From assembly GCF_000197735.1 (NCBI RefSeq), contig NC_014550.1, positions 3,038,001 through 3,102,000 on the forward strand: a stretch of DNA of 64,000 nt, read 5' to 3'. The DNA is from Glutamicibacter arilaitensis Re117 (lineage in GTDB: Bacteria > Actinomycetota > Actinomycetes > Actinomycetales > Micrococcaceae). The notes below the pieces were generated by a model. That model was given only the letters and a program-made list of their open reading frames with translations. It ran no database searches and was not told the DNA's origin. Below, piece by piece: positions 44,316 to 52,779 of this stretch. Each line of letters begins with the position of its first letter. Position 1 is the first letter of the stretch. The translations under genes were made by a program, and so were the position numbers.

Positions 44316-45056
44316 CTAGTTCTTTTCTGCTACGAGGTAGGCGCGGCTCGCTGAGACGGCTTGGAAGATATCGCCTGCAAAGTCATCGAGTTCCACCACA
44401 TGCAGCATGCCTTGGGTGGCCTGGATGATCTGGTCAATGGGCATGGAGCCGCTGCCTACCGGCACTTGTTCCTTGTGGTTCTTGGATTTCGGTCCGTCCT
44501 TGATATGCAAGGCGATGACCCTTGGTGCCAGTGCTTCAAGCAGCTGGAGCACATCCGCGCCGCCCACGGCCACCCAGTAGGTGTCGATTTCCAAGACCAC
44601 TTCCGGATCCAGCAGGCTGGCGAAGTATTCCAGGGCTGTCGTGGAGTTGATCTTGCTGGAGATTTCCCAGTCGTGGTTGTGGTAGCCGACCTTGATCCCG
44701 TATTCGGCGCCTCGGCGGGAGGCTTCGTTCAGTTTCTGTGCGGTGGCTCGGATGGACTCGGCGTCCTGCCAGTGCTCGGCGGGAATGAACGGATCGATCA
44801 CGGTGCTGATGCCCAGCTTGCTGGCCGCGGCGAAGACCTCGTCGAAGTCCGATGAGAGCAGCGGCGCGTGTGCGGTGGGCGCGCTCAGGTTGTTCTTGGC
44901 CAGCGCCTGGGCGTATTCGTCGGCGCGGGCCACGAAGCTGTACGGCTCAACCTGGGTGTAGCCGATGTCCGCTACGCGTTCGAGGGTCGAGGGCAGGTCT
45001 TCGGCGATGTGCTCGCGCAGCGTGTACAGCTGGATTGAAAGGTCGTGGGCAGGCAA
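44316..45056 (-). CDS. TIM-barrel sugar-phosphate isomerase/epimerase, TTG start
   Basis: The 246-residue barrel protein has IQLYTLREHIAEDLPSTLER, KVGYHNHDWEISSK, VVLEIDTYWVAVGGADVLQL and IALHIKDGP, the xylose-isomerase-like metal and substrate sites. I prefer the TTG at 45056, which has AGGAG seven bases upstream. A reading from 45116 adds a non-homologous tail with no ribosome site. It is the first gene of the minus-strand sugar operon, divergent from the ROK regulator. Confidence 0.85.
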   Translation of the reverse strand: MPAHDLSIQLYTLREHIAEDLPSTLERVADIGYTQVEPYSFVARADEYAQALAKNNLSAPTAHAPLLSSDFDEVFAAASKLGISTVIDPFIPAEHWQDAESIRATAQKLNEASRRGAEYGIKVGYHNHDWEISSKINSTTALEYFASLLDPEVVLEIDTYWVAVGGADVLQLLEALAPRVIALHIKDGPKSKNHKEQVPVGSGSMPIDQIIQATQGMLHVVELDDFAGDIFQAVSASRAYLVAEKN

Positions 45057-45134
45057 AGGTGTCTCCTGAAAGAAGTGGTGGGTGCGATCCAGATGTTCAT
45101 GACTTGCATCACACATCGAGACTAGTTATACTTT

Positions 45135-45163
45135 TGTCGATAGTCAATAGAAGTATGTCGATA
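45135..45163. promoter_or_regulatory. TGTCGATA direct repeats, likely ROK operator
   Basis: TGTCGATA occurs at 45135-45142 and 45156-45163, exactly 21 bases (two helical turns) apart, in an unusually AT-rich stretch between the divergent sugar operon and the ROK gene. An ATACTT/AAGTAT inverted pair (45128-45133, 45151-45156) overlaps them. The spacing suits a dimer binding one face of DNA. Confidence 0.6.
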
Positions 45164-45214
45164 TTCTTCTAAAGTGTTTGGGATTCTCCTCCTCCACTGT
45201 GTTTTACTGGGTTC

Positions 45215-46429
45215 ATGGCCAATCCTTCGAGCCCCCGAAGCCTGCAGTTCGCCCGCGGCGCCAGTGGCGCAGGAGACGTACTGCAGCTATTCATGGACGG
45301 CGCCGCGCACAGCCGCACCGACCTTGCCGCACTAACCGGGATGGCCCGTTCCACCCTGCAAGAACGCCTCGACGTGCTCATCAGCCTTGGCCTGATCGGC
45401 GCCATCACCGATGGCGCTTCCACCGGCGGCCGCCCTCCGCAGCGTCTTGCCCTGCTCCCCGATGCCCGTCTGATCCTGGCCATCGACTTGGGAGCCAGCC
45501 ACCTGCGCGTGGCACTGACTGACCTGTCACCCACCTTGGTGGCGCAATCCCAGTTACCCATTTCCTTTGCCGACGGTCCGGTGGCGATCTTGGAGTCCGC
45601 ATTGGTGCTGGCCGATGAACTGCTGGCTTCGCAGCAGCGCACCCGCGAGGATGTGATCGCCATCGGCATGGGAGTGCCCGGACCGGTGAACTTCGAGACC
45701 GGTCGCCCGGCCAATCCGCCCATCATGCCTGGATGGGACAGCTTCGATATCCCTGCATGGTTCCAGCAGCACCTGGATGCACTGGTTGTCGTGGACAATG
45801 ACGTGAACCTGATGGCCATTGGCGAGAAGGACCAGTTGGAAACCGGCAGCGAGGACTTCATCTTCGTCAAGCTTGCAACCGGCATCGGCTCAGGGATCAT
45901 CTCCGGAGGCCTGCTCCAACGCGGAGCCCAGGGCACCGCAGGCGATATCGGGCACGTGCGCATCCGCCGCGGCGATGGCATCTTCTGCCACTGCGGAAAT
46001 GAAGGCTGCCTTGAAGCGGTGGCCGCCGGACCTAAGATCGCCACCGCCCTGCGTGAACAGGGCATCGAAGCGCACAGCAACACCGACGTGGTCGCCCTGG
46101 TGAATTCGGGGAACATCCAAGCCATCCACGCAGTGCGCCAGGCAGGCCGGGACTTGGGCGAAGTGCTGGCTGCCAGCGTGAGCCTGCTCAATCCGTCGCT
46201 GATAGTAGTTGGCGGGCGCATCTCGGCTGCCGGAGAACATCTGCTGGCCGGCATCCGCGAAGTGGTTTACCAGCGCGGGGCTCCGCTTTCCACCCAGCAT
46301 CTGCAGATCCGCACCTCTCTCAGCTGGGAGGTCGGAGCCCTGCGCGGGGCGAGCATGATCGCCATCAACCGGGCCCTGAGCCCGGCGGCAATCGAGCGCA
46401 GCGCACTTGCCCTGATCTCCGCCAGCTAG
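45215..46429 (+). CDS. ROK-family transcriptional regulator
   Basis: The 404-residue protein has an N-terminal winged helix (GAGDVLQLFMDGAAHSRTDL, MARSTLQERLDVLISLGLI) and a ROK domain. Its ATP-site DLGASHLRVALTDL, catalytic VVDNDVNLMAIGE, phosphate loop KLATGIGSGIISGG and complete zinc motif CHCGNEGCLE are all present. This contrasts with the ROK protein at 1-873, which has lost the zinc cysteines. It is divergent from the sugar operon and likely represses it in the absence of the sugar. Confidence 0.92.
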   Translation: MANPSSPRSLQFARGASGAGDVLQLFMDGAAHSRTDLAALTGMARSTLQERLDVLISLGLIGAITDGASTGGRPPQRLALLPDARLILAIDLGASHLRVALTDLSPTLVAQSQLPISFADGPVAILESALVLADELLASQQRTREDVIAIGMGVPGPVNFETGRPANPPIMPGWDSFDIPAWFQQHLDALVVVDNDVNLMAIGEKDQLETGSEDFIFVKLATGIGSGIISGGLLQRGAQGTAGDIGHVRIRRGDGIFCHCGNEGCLEAVAAGPKIATALREQGIEAHSNTDVVALVNSGNIQAIHAVRQAGRDLGEVLAASVSLLNPSLIVVGGRISAAGEHLLAGIREVVYQRGAPLSTQHLQIRTSLSWEVGALRGASMIAINRALSPAAIERSALALISAS

Positions 46430-46464
46430 GAGCCGGACGGATCCCGGAATTCAACCGTTTCTGA

Positions 46465-46497
46465 GATACCGGACAGCTCTGCGCAATTCGCGGTATC
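46465..46497. promoter_or_regulatory. GATACCG/CGGTATC inverted repeat upstream of hutU
   Basis: GATACCG (46465-46471) and CGGTATC (46491-46497) form a 7-bp inverted repeat with a 19-base interval, 63 bases before the hutU start. It could be an operator for a hut regulator. It also lies 36 bases after the ROK stop and might act as a weak hairpin. Confidence 0.45.
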
Positions 46498-46559
46498 CAA
46501 CCCATGGCCAATCGCCAATGATGGAACTAGTTAGCTACGTTACATTCTAAGGAATTGCC

Positions 46560-48236
46560 ATGAGCCACGAACCACGTGTTGTCCGCGCCCCGCGCGGCAC
46601 CGAACTGAATGCCAAGTCCTGGGCCACCGAAGCCCCGCTGCGCATGCTGATGAACAACTTGGACCCAGAAGTTGCCGAGCGCCCTGACGATCTGGTGGTC
46701 TATGGCGGCACCGGCAAGGCCGCCCGCTCATGGGAAGCCTTCGACGCGATTGTCGAAACCCTCAAGGACCTCGAGGAAAATGAAACCTTGCTGGTCCAGT
46801 CCGGCAAGCCCGTCGGTGTCTTCAAGACCAACAAGTGGGCACCGCGTGTGCTGATCGCCAACTCGAATCTCGTAGGCGACTGGGCCAATTGGGAGCACTT
46901 CCGCGAGCTCGAAGCTGAAGGCCTGATGATGTACGGCCAGATGACCGCCGGATCCTGGATCTACATCGGCACCCAGGGCATCTTGCAGGGCACCTATGAA
47001 ACCTTCGCAGCCATCGCCGAAAAGCGCTTCAACGGTTCTCTGGCCGGCACCTTGACCCTCACCGGCGGATGCGGCGGCATGGGCGGCGCCCAGCCGTTGG
47101 CCGTAACGCTCAACGGCGGTGCGGTACTGATCGTTGACGTTGATGAAACCCGCCTGCGCCGCCGCGCATCCAAGCGCTACCTCGATGAGGTGGAATTGGA
47201 TCTGGACAAGGCACTGGAGAAGGTCCTGGCAGCCAAGGCCGAAGGCCGCCCACTGTCTGTAGGCTACGCCGGCAACGCCGCCGAGGTCTTCCCGGCACTG
47301 CTCAAGCGCCACGAAGCCGGAGAATTCACCTTCGACATCGTCACCGACCAGACCAGCGCGCACGATCCGCTGAGCTACTTGCCGGTGGAATACACCATGG
47401 AGCAGTGGCATGCTGAGGCCGAAGCCGATCCGGCGGGTTTCACCAAGAAGGCCCAGGCCGCCATGGCCGCCCATGTGGAAGCCATGGTTGGCTTCCAGGA
47501 TGCGGGCGCAGAGGTCTTCGACTACGGAAACTCGATCCGCGACGAAGCACGCAAGGGCGGGTTCAACCGCGCGTTCGAATTCCCCGGCTTCGTTCCGGCC
47601 TACATCCGTCCGCTATTCTGCGAGGGCTTGGGCCCATTCCGCTGGGTCGCCCTGTCCGGAGACCCAGCGGACATCAAGGTCACCGACCAGGCACTGAAGG
47701 AATTGTTCCCGGAAAACGAGCACCTGCACCGCTGGCTGGATGCCGCCCAGCAGCACGTCGAGTTCGAAGGCCTGCCAGCACGCATCTGCTGGCTGGGTTA
47801 CGGCGAGCGCCACAAGGCAGGCCTGCTGTTCAACCAGCTGGTCGCTGACGGCAAGGTCTCTGCCCCGATCGTGATCGGCCGCGACCACTTGGACTCCGGC
47901 TCGGTGGCATCGCCTTACCGCGAGACCGAAGCCATGAAGGACGGCACCGATGCTGTGGCAGACTGGCCGCTGCTGAACGCCTTGACGGCAGCCAGTTCCG
48001 GCGCCTCATGGGTCTCGATCCACCACGGCGGCGGCGTAGGCATGGGCCGTTCCATCCACGCAGGCCAGGTTTCCCTGGCTGATGGCAGCGAGTTGGCTGC
48101 CGCGAAGCTGGAAGCGCTGCTGACCAATGATCCGGGCATGGGCGTCATCCGCCACGTGGATGCCGGCTACGAACGGGCATCTGAGGTTGCCGCTGAACGT
48201 GGCGTGCGCATCCCGATGGCTGCACCGAAGAAGTAG
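46560..48236 (+). CDS. hutU: Urocanate hydratase
   Basis: The 558-residue enzyme shows the NAD+-binding glycine-rich loop [18 protein letters not shown] and the family blocks [20 protein letters not shown] at the start. [20 protein letters not shown] and [20 protein letters not shown] follow. It converts urocanate to imidazolonepropionate, step two of histidine degradation, using tightly bound NAD+. AAGGA precedes the ATG. hutH lies 2.5 kb further on, with dps and two unrelated genes between. hutI and hutG are not in the window. Confidence 0.96.
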   Translation: MSHEPRVVRAPRGTELNAKSWATEAPLRMLMNNLDPEVAERPDDLVVYGGTGKAARSWEAFDAIVETLKDLEENETLLVQSGKPVGVFKTNKWAPRVLIANSNLVGDWANWEHFRELEAEGLMMYGQMTAGSWIYIGTQGILQGTYETFAAIAEKRFNGSLAGTLTLTGGCGGMGGAQPLAVTLNGGAVLIVDVDETRLRRRASKRYLDEVELDLDKALEKVLAAKAEGRPLSVGYAGNAAEVFPALLKRHEAGEFTFDIVTDQTSAHDPLSYLPVEYTMEQWHAEAEADPAGFTKKAQAAMAAHVEAMVGFQDAGAEVFDYGNSIRDEARKGGFNRAFEFPGFVPAYIRPLFCEGLGPFRWVALSGDPADIKVTDQALKELFPENEHLHRWLDAAQQHVEFEGLPARICWLGYGERHKAGLLFNQLVADGKVSAPIVIGRDHLDSGSVASPYRETEAMKDGTDAVADWPLLNALTAASSGASWVSIHHGGGVGMGRSIHAGQVSLADGSELAAAKLEALLTNDPGMGVIRHVDAGYERASEVAAERGVRIPMAAPKK

Positions 48237-48247
48237 CACCCTTAAAA

Positions 48248-48283
48248 TAGCTTGAGGCGCCATGTCAATGGCGCCTCAAGCTA
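48248..48283. terminator. Bidirectional terminator between hutU and dps
   Basis: A perfect 16-bp stem (48248-48263 with 48268-48283) has a 4-base loop. It lies 12 bases past hutU. On the minus strand a U-rich run (UAUUUUAAG) follows, so it should also end the convergent dps transcript. Confidence 0.88.
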
Positions 48284-48315
48284 CTTAACTATTTCCGGGA
48301 TCGTGCTGGCATACC

Positions 48316-48825
48316 TTAGGGCTTGCGCGTTTCCGCGCTGATGAACCAGGCCTGCTGCTCCAGATCTGCAATGTACTGGTGCAGGATATCGGCGGTGGTT
48401 GGATCCGCCTCGTCCACTGGATCGTGGACCTCGCGCATAACCGCCACGGTGGTCTGCAGGGCCTTGACCACCATGTCCACTGCATTGGTGGTGAGGATTT
48501 CGGTATTCACCGGCTGCTCGAGCTTCGTGTACTTCGTTACCGTCGCGGCCAGCCCATCCGGGGTAGCGTGCAAGGCTCGCATTCGCTCTGCAATTTCGTC
48601 CGAACCGCGGCGTGCGATGTCCACGATTTCGTCAAGGTTCTGGTGCAGGTCGCGGAAGTTGGGGCCGACGACATTCCAGTGGATTTGCTTGCCTACCAGT
48701 TGCAGATCCAGCAGCTGGATAAGCACCGTTTGCAAGGACTCGCGCAACACTTCTGGAGCCACGAAACCGTTTTCTGCGTTTTCGCGATCGGTTTTCTTTG
48801 CTGGAGTTTTCTTCGAACTGGCCAT
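48316..48825 (-). CDS. dps: Dps-family ferritin-like DNA-binding protein
   Basis: The 169-residue protein has the inter-subunit ferroxidase residues H49, H61, D76 and E80 (KQIHWNVVGPNF, LHQNLDEIVDI, SDEIAER), equal to H51, H63, D78 and E82 of Escherichia coli Dps with a constant offset. The N-terminus (MASSKKTPAKKTDRE) is lysine-rich, as needed for DNA binding. Dodecamers store iron, consume H2O2 and compact DNA. It is convergent with hutU and unrelated to it in function. H2O2 from sarcosine oxidase would make it useful. Confidence 0.95.
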   Translation of the reverse strand: MASSKKTPAKKTDRENAENGFVAPEVLRESLQTVLIQLLDLQLVGKQIHWNVVGPNFRDLHQNLDEIVDIARRGSDEIAERMRALHATPDGLAATVTKYTKLEQPVNTEILTTNAVDMVVKALQTTVAVMREVHDPVDEADPTTADILHQYIADLEQQAWFISAETRKP

Positions 48826-49294
48826 TGCTTCTCCTTACGTTGTTCTGGACGCTTGGGGCACGACATCTTTGTGTCCTGATTCCGACACTATCTACTTGGA
48901 CCCATGATTCCGATCCGCCGGCCATTTCTTTCGGGCAACACACAGGTAGTACTGAGTTGGCCCGGCAAGACAGTGGAAGCCCAAGCATTGTGAACGAACG
49001 TGTGAGATCTCTGCTGAACCTCCGCGCGCCTACTTTTCCAGGCAATTGTTGGCAGGCATCTGGAGGTTTTCGTACTCCCCTGCTTCATGCCGAGAATTCC
49101 GAAAGGTCTCTTGCATTTGAGGGTCACTTCCGAACGCATTCCGCAAACCTCCAAGAATCGTGAACACTATGCAAATCCTGGATTGCCAGGTGCTCAGAGA
49201 ACCCGATTAGAGCCCACTATTCCTTGTTCGACAGTTATCACGGTGCATAGCGTGGGTGACGTCAAGATCCACCGATCACCCAACGGAGGACTAC
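48826..49294. other. Gene-free region between dps and the small disordered protein
   Basis: No convincing gene is present. Short open frames on both strands lack ribosome sites and show no family features. The stretch must contain the dps promoter (minus) and the promoter of the gene at 49295 (plus). I could not pick unambiguous -35/-10 boxes for either. Confidence 0.5.
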
Positions 49295-49525
49295 ATGTCT
49301 GAGCAGAACGCAAACGAGCAGTTCGGTAACTTCAACAACAACGAAGCTGAAGACCATGGCGGTTTTGAGAGCCAGGGTCAGGGATCATCTGGCGCAAACG
49401 AACAGTCCTTCGGTGGCGGTGGAGAACAGGACAGCTACAACAACTCCCAGCAGTCCGAACAGGGCAACTTCGGCGGAGGAATCGAAGAAGGCTTCGGCGA
49501 ATCGGAACAGAACGAAGGCTTCTAG
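49295..49525 (+). CDS. Small acidic, Gly/Gln/Asn/Glu-rich disordered protein
   Basis: The 76-residue protein starts at the ATG at 49295 with GGAGGA five bases upstream, one of the best ribosome sites in the window. It is almost free of hydrophobic residues except Phe at intervals (QFGNFNNN, GGFESQG, QSFGGGG, GNFGGG, EGFGES), and has no Lys, Arg or Cys. It should be intrinsically disordered and strongly acidic. The strong terminator that follows supports real expression. The spaced-Phe, Gly-rich pattern resembles condensate-forming or hydrophilin-like proteins. I do not recognise a family. Confidence 0.75.
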   Translation: MSEQNANEQFGNFNNNEAEDHGGFESQGQGSSGANEQSFGGGGEQDSYNNSQQSEQGNFGGGIEEGFGESEQNEGF

Positions 49526-49611
49526 CCCCTAGCCCATTCGCCATTTTCAACCGAGGCTACGTGCTGGTTGGCTTCACACGAGTCAACGTAGTTTTAGCTC
49601 AACACAACGCC

Positions 49612-49647
49612 GTCGCTTCACCCCCGATACGTCGGGGGTGAAGCGAC
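49612..49647 (+). terminator. Intrinsic terminator after the small disordered protein
   Basis: A perfect 16-bp stem (49612-49627 with 49632-49647) has the loop TACG, and a U-run (GGGUUUUA) follows. It is 86 bases past the stop. Confidence 0.88.
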
Positions 49648-49943
49648 TGGGTTTTACCTGCAGGACCGCTAGGAGTCATCCGCGATACTGCGGTCGAGCA
49701 TTTCCACCTCCTGAACCGGCGCGGTCAACGCGCTTTCATACTGATTCGCACGGGATAGGCCTGTTCTCAATCAAGCACCAGGACTTGAAACCTGCTTTGC
49801 GTTCGCATGGCGGTAGCTTCCAGCCAGCGCTAACGAGCGTCTTTTCACTCACCTGTTTTGTGCATTTTCTCCCTAGACAGCGGAGAATGGAAGCAAGTCC
49901 CATGCCGCTGGTTTTGCGGGACACCGGGGAAGACAGGAAGAAA

Positions 49944-50516
49944 ATGTTCTCAAAAATCACCAGACTTGGCGCTGCTCCATTCGCAGCAGGACTACTGGCC
50001 GTTTCATTGGCTGGCTGCATGAGCATCGAGAGCGCAGAGGAACCGACGGAAGCTTCTAGCTCCAATGCCTCACAGCCGGAGAATTCCGGACCTGTCGAAG
50101 GCAGTGTCACGCCAAGCCCCAAGGCTTCAGAAGGCGTCTCGACCGCGAGCCCCAATGTTCCCAAGGCACCTGCGGACAGCTCATTCCAGTCCGTCTATGA
50201 TTTCCTCGAAACAGAGGCCACCGAGACCAAGTGCACCGATGGCATGGACATCGTCGAGATGGGTCTGACGCTCAAGCTTGTCGGCAACTGCAAGAACGTG
50301 AGTATCTCCGGCACGGCGAACATGATCATTGCCCCGCACATCACGAACCTTGAGATCACCGGTATTGGGAACGTTGCAGCGGTGAAGAACATCAAGCAGG
50401 TGACCTTCAGCGGTGTCGGCAATTCCGCGGCTTCCCTCAATGAGAACACCAAGGTCACCGATAACGGTTCGTCCAACAAATTCGGCCAGGATGCCTTCGA
50501 AGGCATCACCTTCTAA
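49944..50516 (+). CDS. Secreted lipoprotein with DUF3060-like strand-rich domain
   Basis: The 190-residue protein starts at the ATG at 49944 behind AGGAAG. It has a lipoprotein signal (KITRLGAAPFAAGLLAVSLAGC; lipobox LAGC). A Ser/Thr/Pro/Glu-rich linker follows, then a strand-repeat domain with short beta steps (LKLVGNCKNVSISGTANMII, NLEITGIGNVAAV, VTFSGVGNSAASL) characteristic of DUF3060. It is anchored outside the membrane. The function of this domain is unknown. A longer reading from 49638 is not supported by a ribosome site. Confidence 0.82.
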   Translation: MFSKITRLGAAPFAAGLLAVSLAGCMSIESAEEPTEASSSNASQPENSGPVEGSVTPSPKASEGVSTASPNVPKAPADSSFQSVYDFLETEATETKCTDGMDIVEMGLTLKLVGNCKNVSISGTANMIIAPHITNLEITGIGNVAAVKNIKQVTFSGVGNSAASLNENTKVTDNGSSNKFGQDAFEGITF

Positions 50517-50697
50517 GTCCCCGAGCTTTGAATGGTCCTGCTGCGGCAAAGTCGCAATCAGGGCCGTTCTTCTTCATCCGGAGATCTTTGTCTGTCATTT
50601 CAGACAGATGGTGTGGATTACGGTAACGAATCAAACTGTTCTCCCGAACAATGGAGACTAAAGACCTCCTTGCAGTGCAGAGAACGGATTGAGAATC

Positions 50698-52239
50698 ATG
50701 GCTACTTCCCCTCAGGTGACCCTGGACCTAGCAGGCGCCACCGCCGATGACGTCATCGCGGTAGCCCGGCACGAGGCACAGATCAATATTGCGCCGCAGG
50801 TGCTCGCAGAGCTGGCCAGTGTCCGCGCGCATATCGATGCGCTGGCTTCAGCCGACACCCCGGTCTACGGCATCTCCACCGGCTTTGGCGCGTTGGCCAC
50901 CCGCCATATCGCTCCTGAAGACCGCGCCAAGCTGCAGCGGTCGCTGGTCCGTTCGCACGCGGCTGGCATGGGAAACCCCGTTGAACGCGAAGTAGTCCGC
51001 GCCCTGATGTTCCTGCGCGCCAAGACCTTGGCTTCGGGCCGCACCGGCGTGCGCCCGGTAGTTCTGGAAACAATGGTCGGACTGCTCAATGCGGGGATCA
51101 CTCCGGTAGTGCGCGAATACGGTTCGCTGGGCTGCTCCGGAGATCTGGCACCACTGTCCCACTGCGCCTTAGTACTGATGGGTGAAGGCGCGGCCACGGA
51201 CCGTGATGGCGTGCAGCGCCCGGTTCCCGAGCTATTTGCTGAAGCGGGACTGACCCCTGTGGAGCTGGCTGAGAAGGAAGGGCTGGCACTGGTCAACGGC
51301 ACCGACGGCATGCTCGGCCAGTTGCTGATGGCACTTGCTGATTTAGAAGAGCTCACCGACATTGCTGATGCCACCGCTGCGATGAGCGTTGAAGCCCAGC
51401 TCGGCACCGATCAGGTCTTCCGTTCGCAGCTGCATGAGCCGCTGCGCCCACACCCGGGACAGGGCCGCAGCGCAGCAAATATGTTTGCCTTCCTTGCCGA
51501 CTCCCCTATCGTCGCTTCGCACCGCGAAGGCGATGGCCGCGTTCAGGACGCCTACTCGCTGCGTTGCTCCCCGCAGGTCACCGGGGCGGTACGCGACACC
51601 ATCGCACACGCCCGCTTGGTTGCGACCCGCGAACTGGCAGCAACCATCGATAACCCGGTCGTGCTGCCCTCTGGCGAAGTCACCTCGAACGGCAACTTCC
51701 ACGGCGCCCCGGTGGCGTACGTCTTGGACTTCTTGGCCATCGCCGTGGCTGATCTGGGATCCATCGCAGAGCGCCGTACCGACCGCATGCTGGACCCTGC
51801 GCGTTCCCGCGACCTGCCAGCCTTCCTTGCTGATGATCCGGGTGTGGACTCGGGCATGATGATCGCCCAATACACCCAGGCGGGTTTGGTCGCAGAGAAC
51901 AAGCGCTTGGCTGTTCCGGCCAGCGTGGACTCCATCCCATCCTCGGCCATGCAAGAAGACCACGTTTCGCTAGGCTGGCATGCAGCACGCAAGCTGCGCA
52001 CCTCGGTTGCCAACTTGCGCCGCATCCTGGCCGTTGAAATGCTGATCGCAGGCCGCGCTTTGGACCTGCGCAAGCCATTGCAGCCAGGCCCGGCAACCTC
52101 GGATGTTCTGGAGCTGTTGCGCACCAAGGTCCAAGGCCCGGGCGAAGACCGTTTCCTTTCCGCTGAGCTGGAAGCCGCCGACGAATTGCTGGCCACCGGC
52201 CAGGTCCATCGCGTACTCCAAGCCCACCTGCCCAACTAG
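50698..52239 (+). CDS. hutH: Histidine ammonia-lyase
   Basis: The 513-residue lyase makes urocanate and ammonia from histidine. The MIO cofactor forms from the tripeptide C146-S147-G148 (YGSLGCSGDLAPLSH). Most bacteria have Ala-Ser-Gly here, whereas Cys-Ser-Gly is common in Actinobacteria. Y57 in VYGISTGFGALA and the FHGAPVAYVLDFLAIA and MQEDHVSLGWHAARKL blocks complete the active site. The start is the ATG at 50698; the ribosome site is weak (GGATTGAG). It is separated from hutU by dps and two other genes. Confidence 0.96.
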   Translation: MATSPQVTLDLAGATADDVIAVARHEAQINIAPQVLAELASVRAHIDALASADTPVYGISTGFGALATRHIAPEDRAKLQRSLVRSHAAGMGNPVEREVVRALMFLRAKTLASGRTGVRPVVLETMVGLLNAGITPVVREYGSLGCSGDLAPLSHCALVLMGEGAATDRDGVQRPVPELFAEAGLTPVELAEKEGLALVNGTDGMLGQLLMALADLEELTDIADATAAMSVEAQLGTDQVFRSQLHEPLRPHPGQGRSAANMFAFLADSPIVASHREGDGRVQDAYSLRCSPQVTGAVRDTIAHARLVATRELAATIDNPVVLPSGEVTSNGNFHGAPVAYVLDFLAIAVADLGSIAERRTDRMLDPARSRDLPAFLADDPGVDSGMMIAQYTQAGLVAENKRLAVPASVDSIPSSAMQEDHVSLGWHAARKLRTSVANLRRILAVEMLIAGRALDLRKPLQPGPATSDVLELLRTKVQGPGEDRFLSAELEAADELLATGQVHRVLQAHLPN

Positions 52240-52348
52240 GGATTCACCCCATCAATGCGCAGTGGCTCACCAAGCTCGGGAAGATTCGAACAAGAGGCGT
52301 AAACTTGAATACCAGGAAACCCCATACCTCGTGTGAAAGAATCGGCTA

Positions 52349-52771
52349 ATGCAACGCACCATGTTCAAGTCCAAGATCCACCGGGCAACTGTCACCCAGG
52401 CGGACCTGCACTACGTAGGTTCGGTCACCGTGGACTCCGAGCTGCTCGAAGCATCGGATATCCTGCCTGGAGAACTGGTGAGCATCGTGGACATCACCAA
52501 CGGCGCACGCCTGGAAACCTACACCATTGCCGGCGAGCCAGGCAGCGGTGTCATTGGCATCAACGGTGCCGCCGCGCACTTGGTGCACCCCGGGGACTTG
52601 GTGATCTTGATCAGCTACGCGCAGATGGAAGATGCAGAAGCCCGCAACTACGTTCCTTCGGTAGTGCATGTGGATGCCGATAACAAGATCATCCACCTCG
52701 GTGATGATCCTGCAGAAGCAGTGGCAGAAGGCGTGCAGACTCCTCCGCACGCACTGCTGCACAGCAACTAG
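52349..52771 (+). CDS. panD: Aspartate 1-decarboxylase
   Basis: The 140-residue pyruvoyl enzyme has the self-cleavage pair G24-S25 ([10 protein letters not shown]) at the canonical position, K9 near the start and ETYTIAG with the catalytic tyrosine. Cleavage gives the pyruvoyl group on S25. It makes beta-alanine from aspartate for pantothenate. panB and panC are not in the window. It ends at a terminator that lies inside the 3' end of the convergent UvrA-like gene. Confidence 0.96.
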   Translation: MQRTMFKSKIHRATVTQADLHYVGSVTVDSELLEASDILPGELVSIVDITNGARLETYTIAGEPGSGVIGINGAAAHLVHPGDLVILISYAQMEDAEARNYVPSVVHVDADNKIIHLGDDPAEAVAEGVQTPPHALLHSN

Positions 52772-52779
52772 AACTGCGG

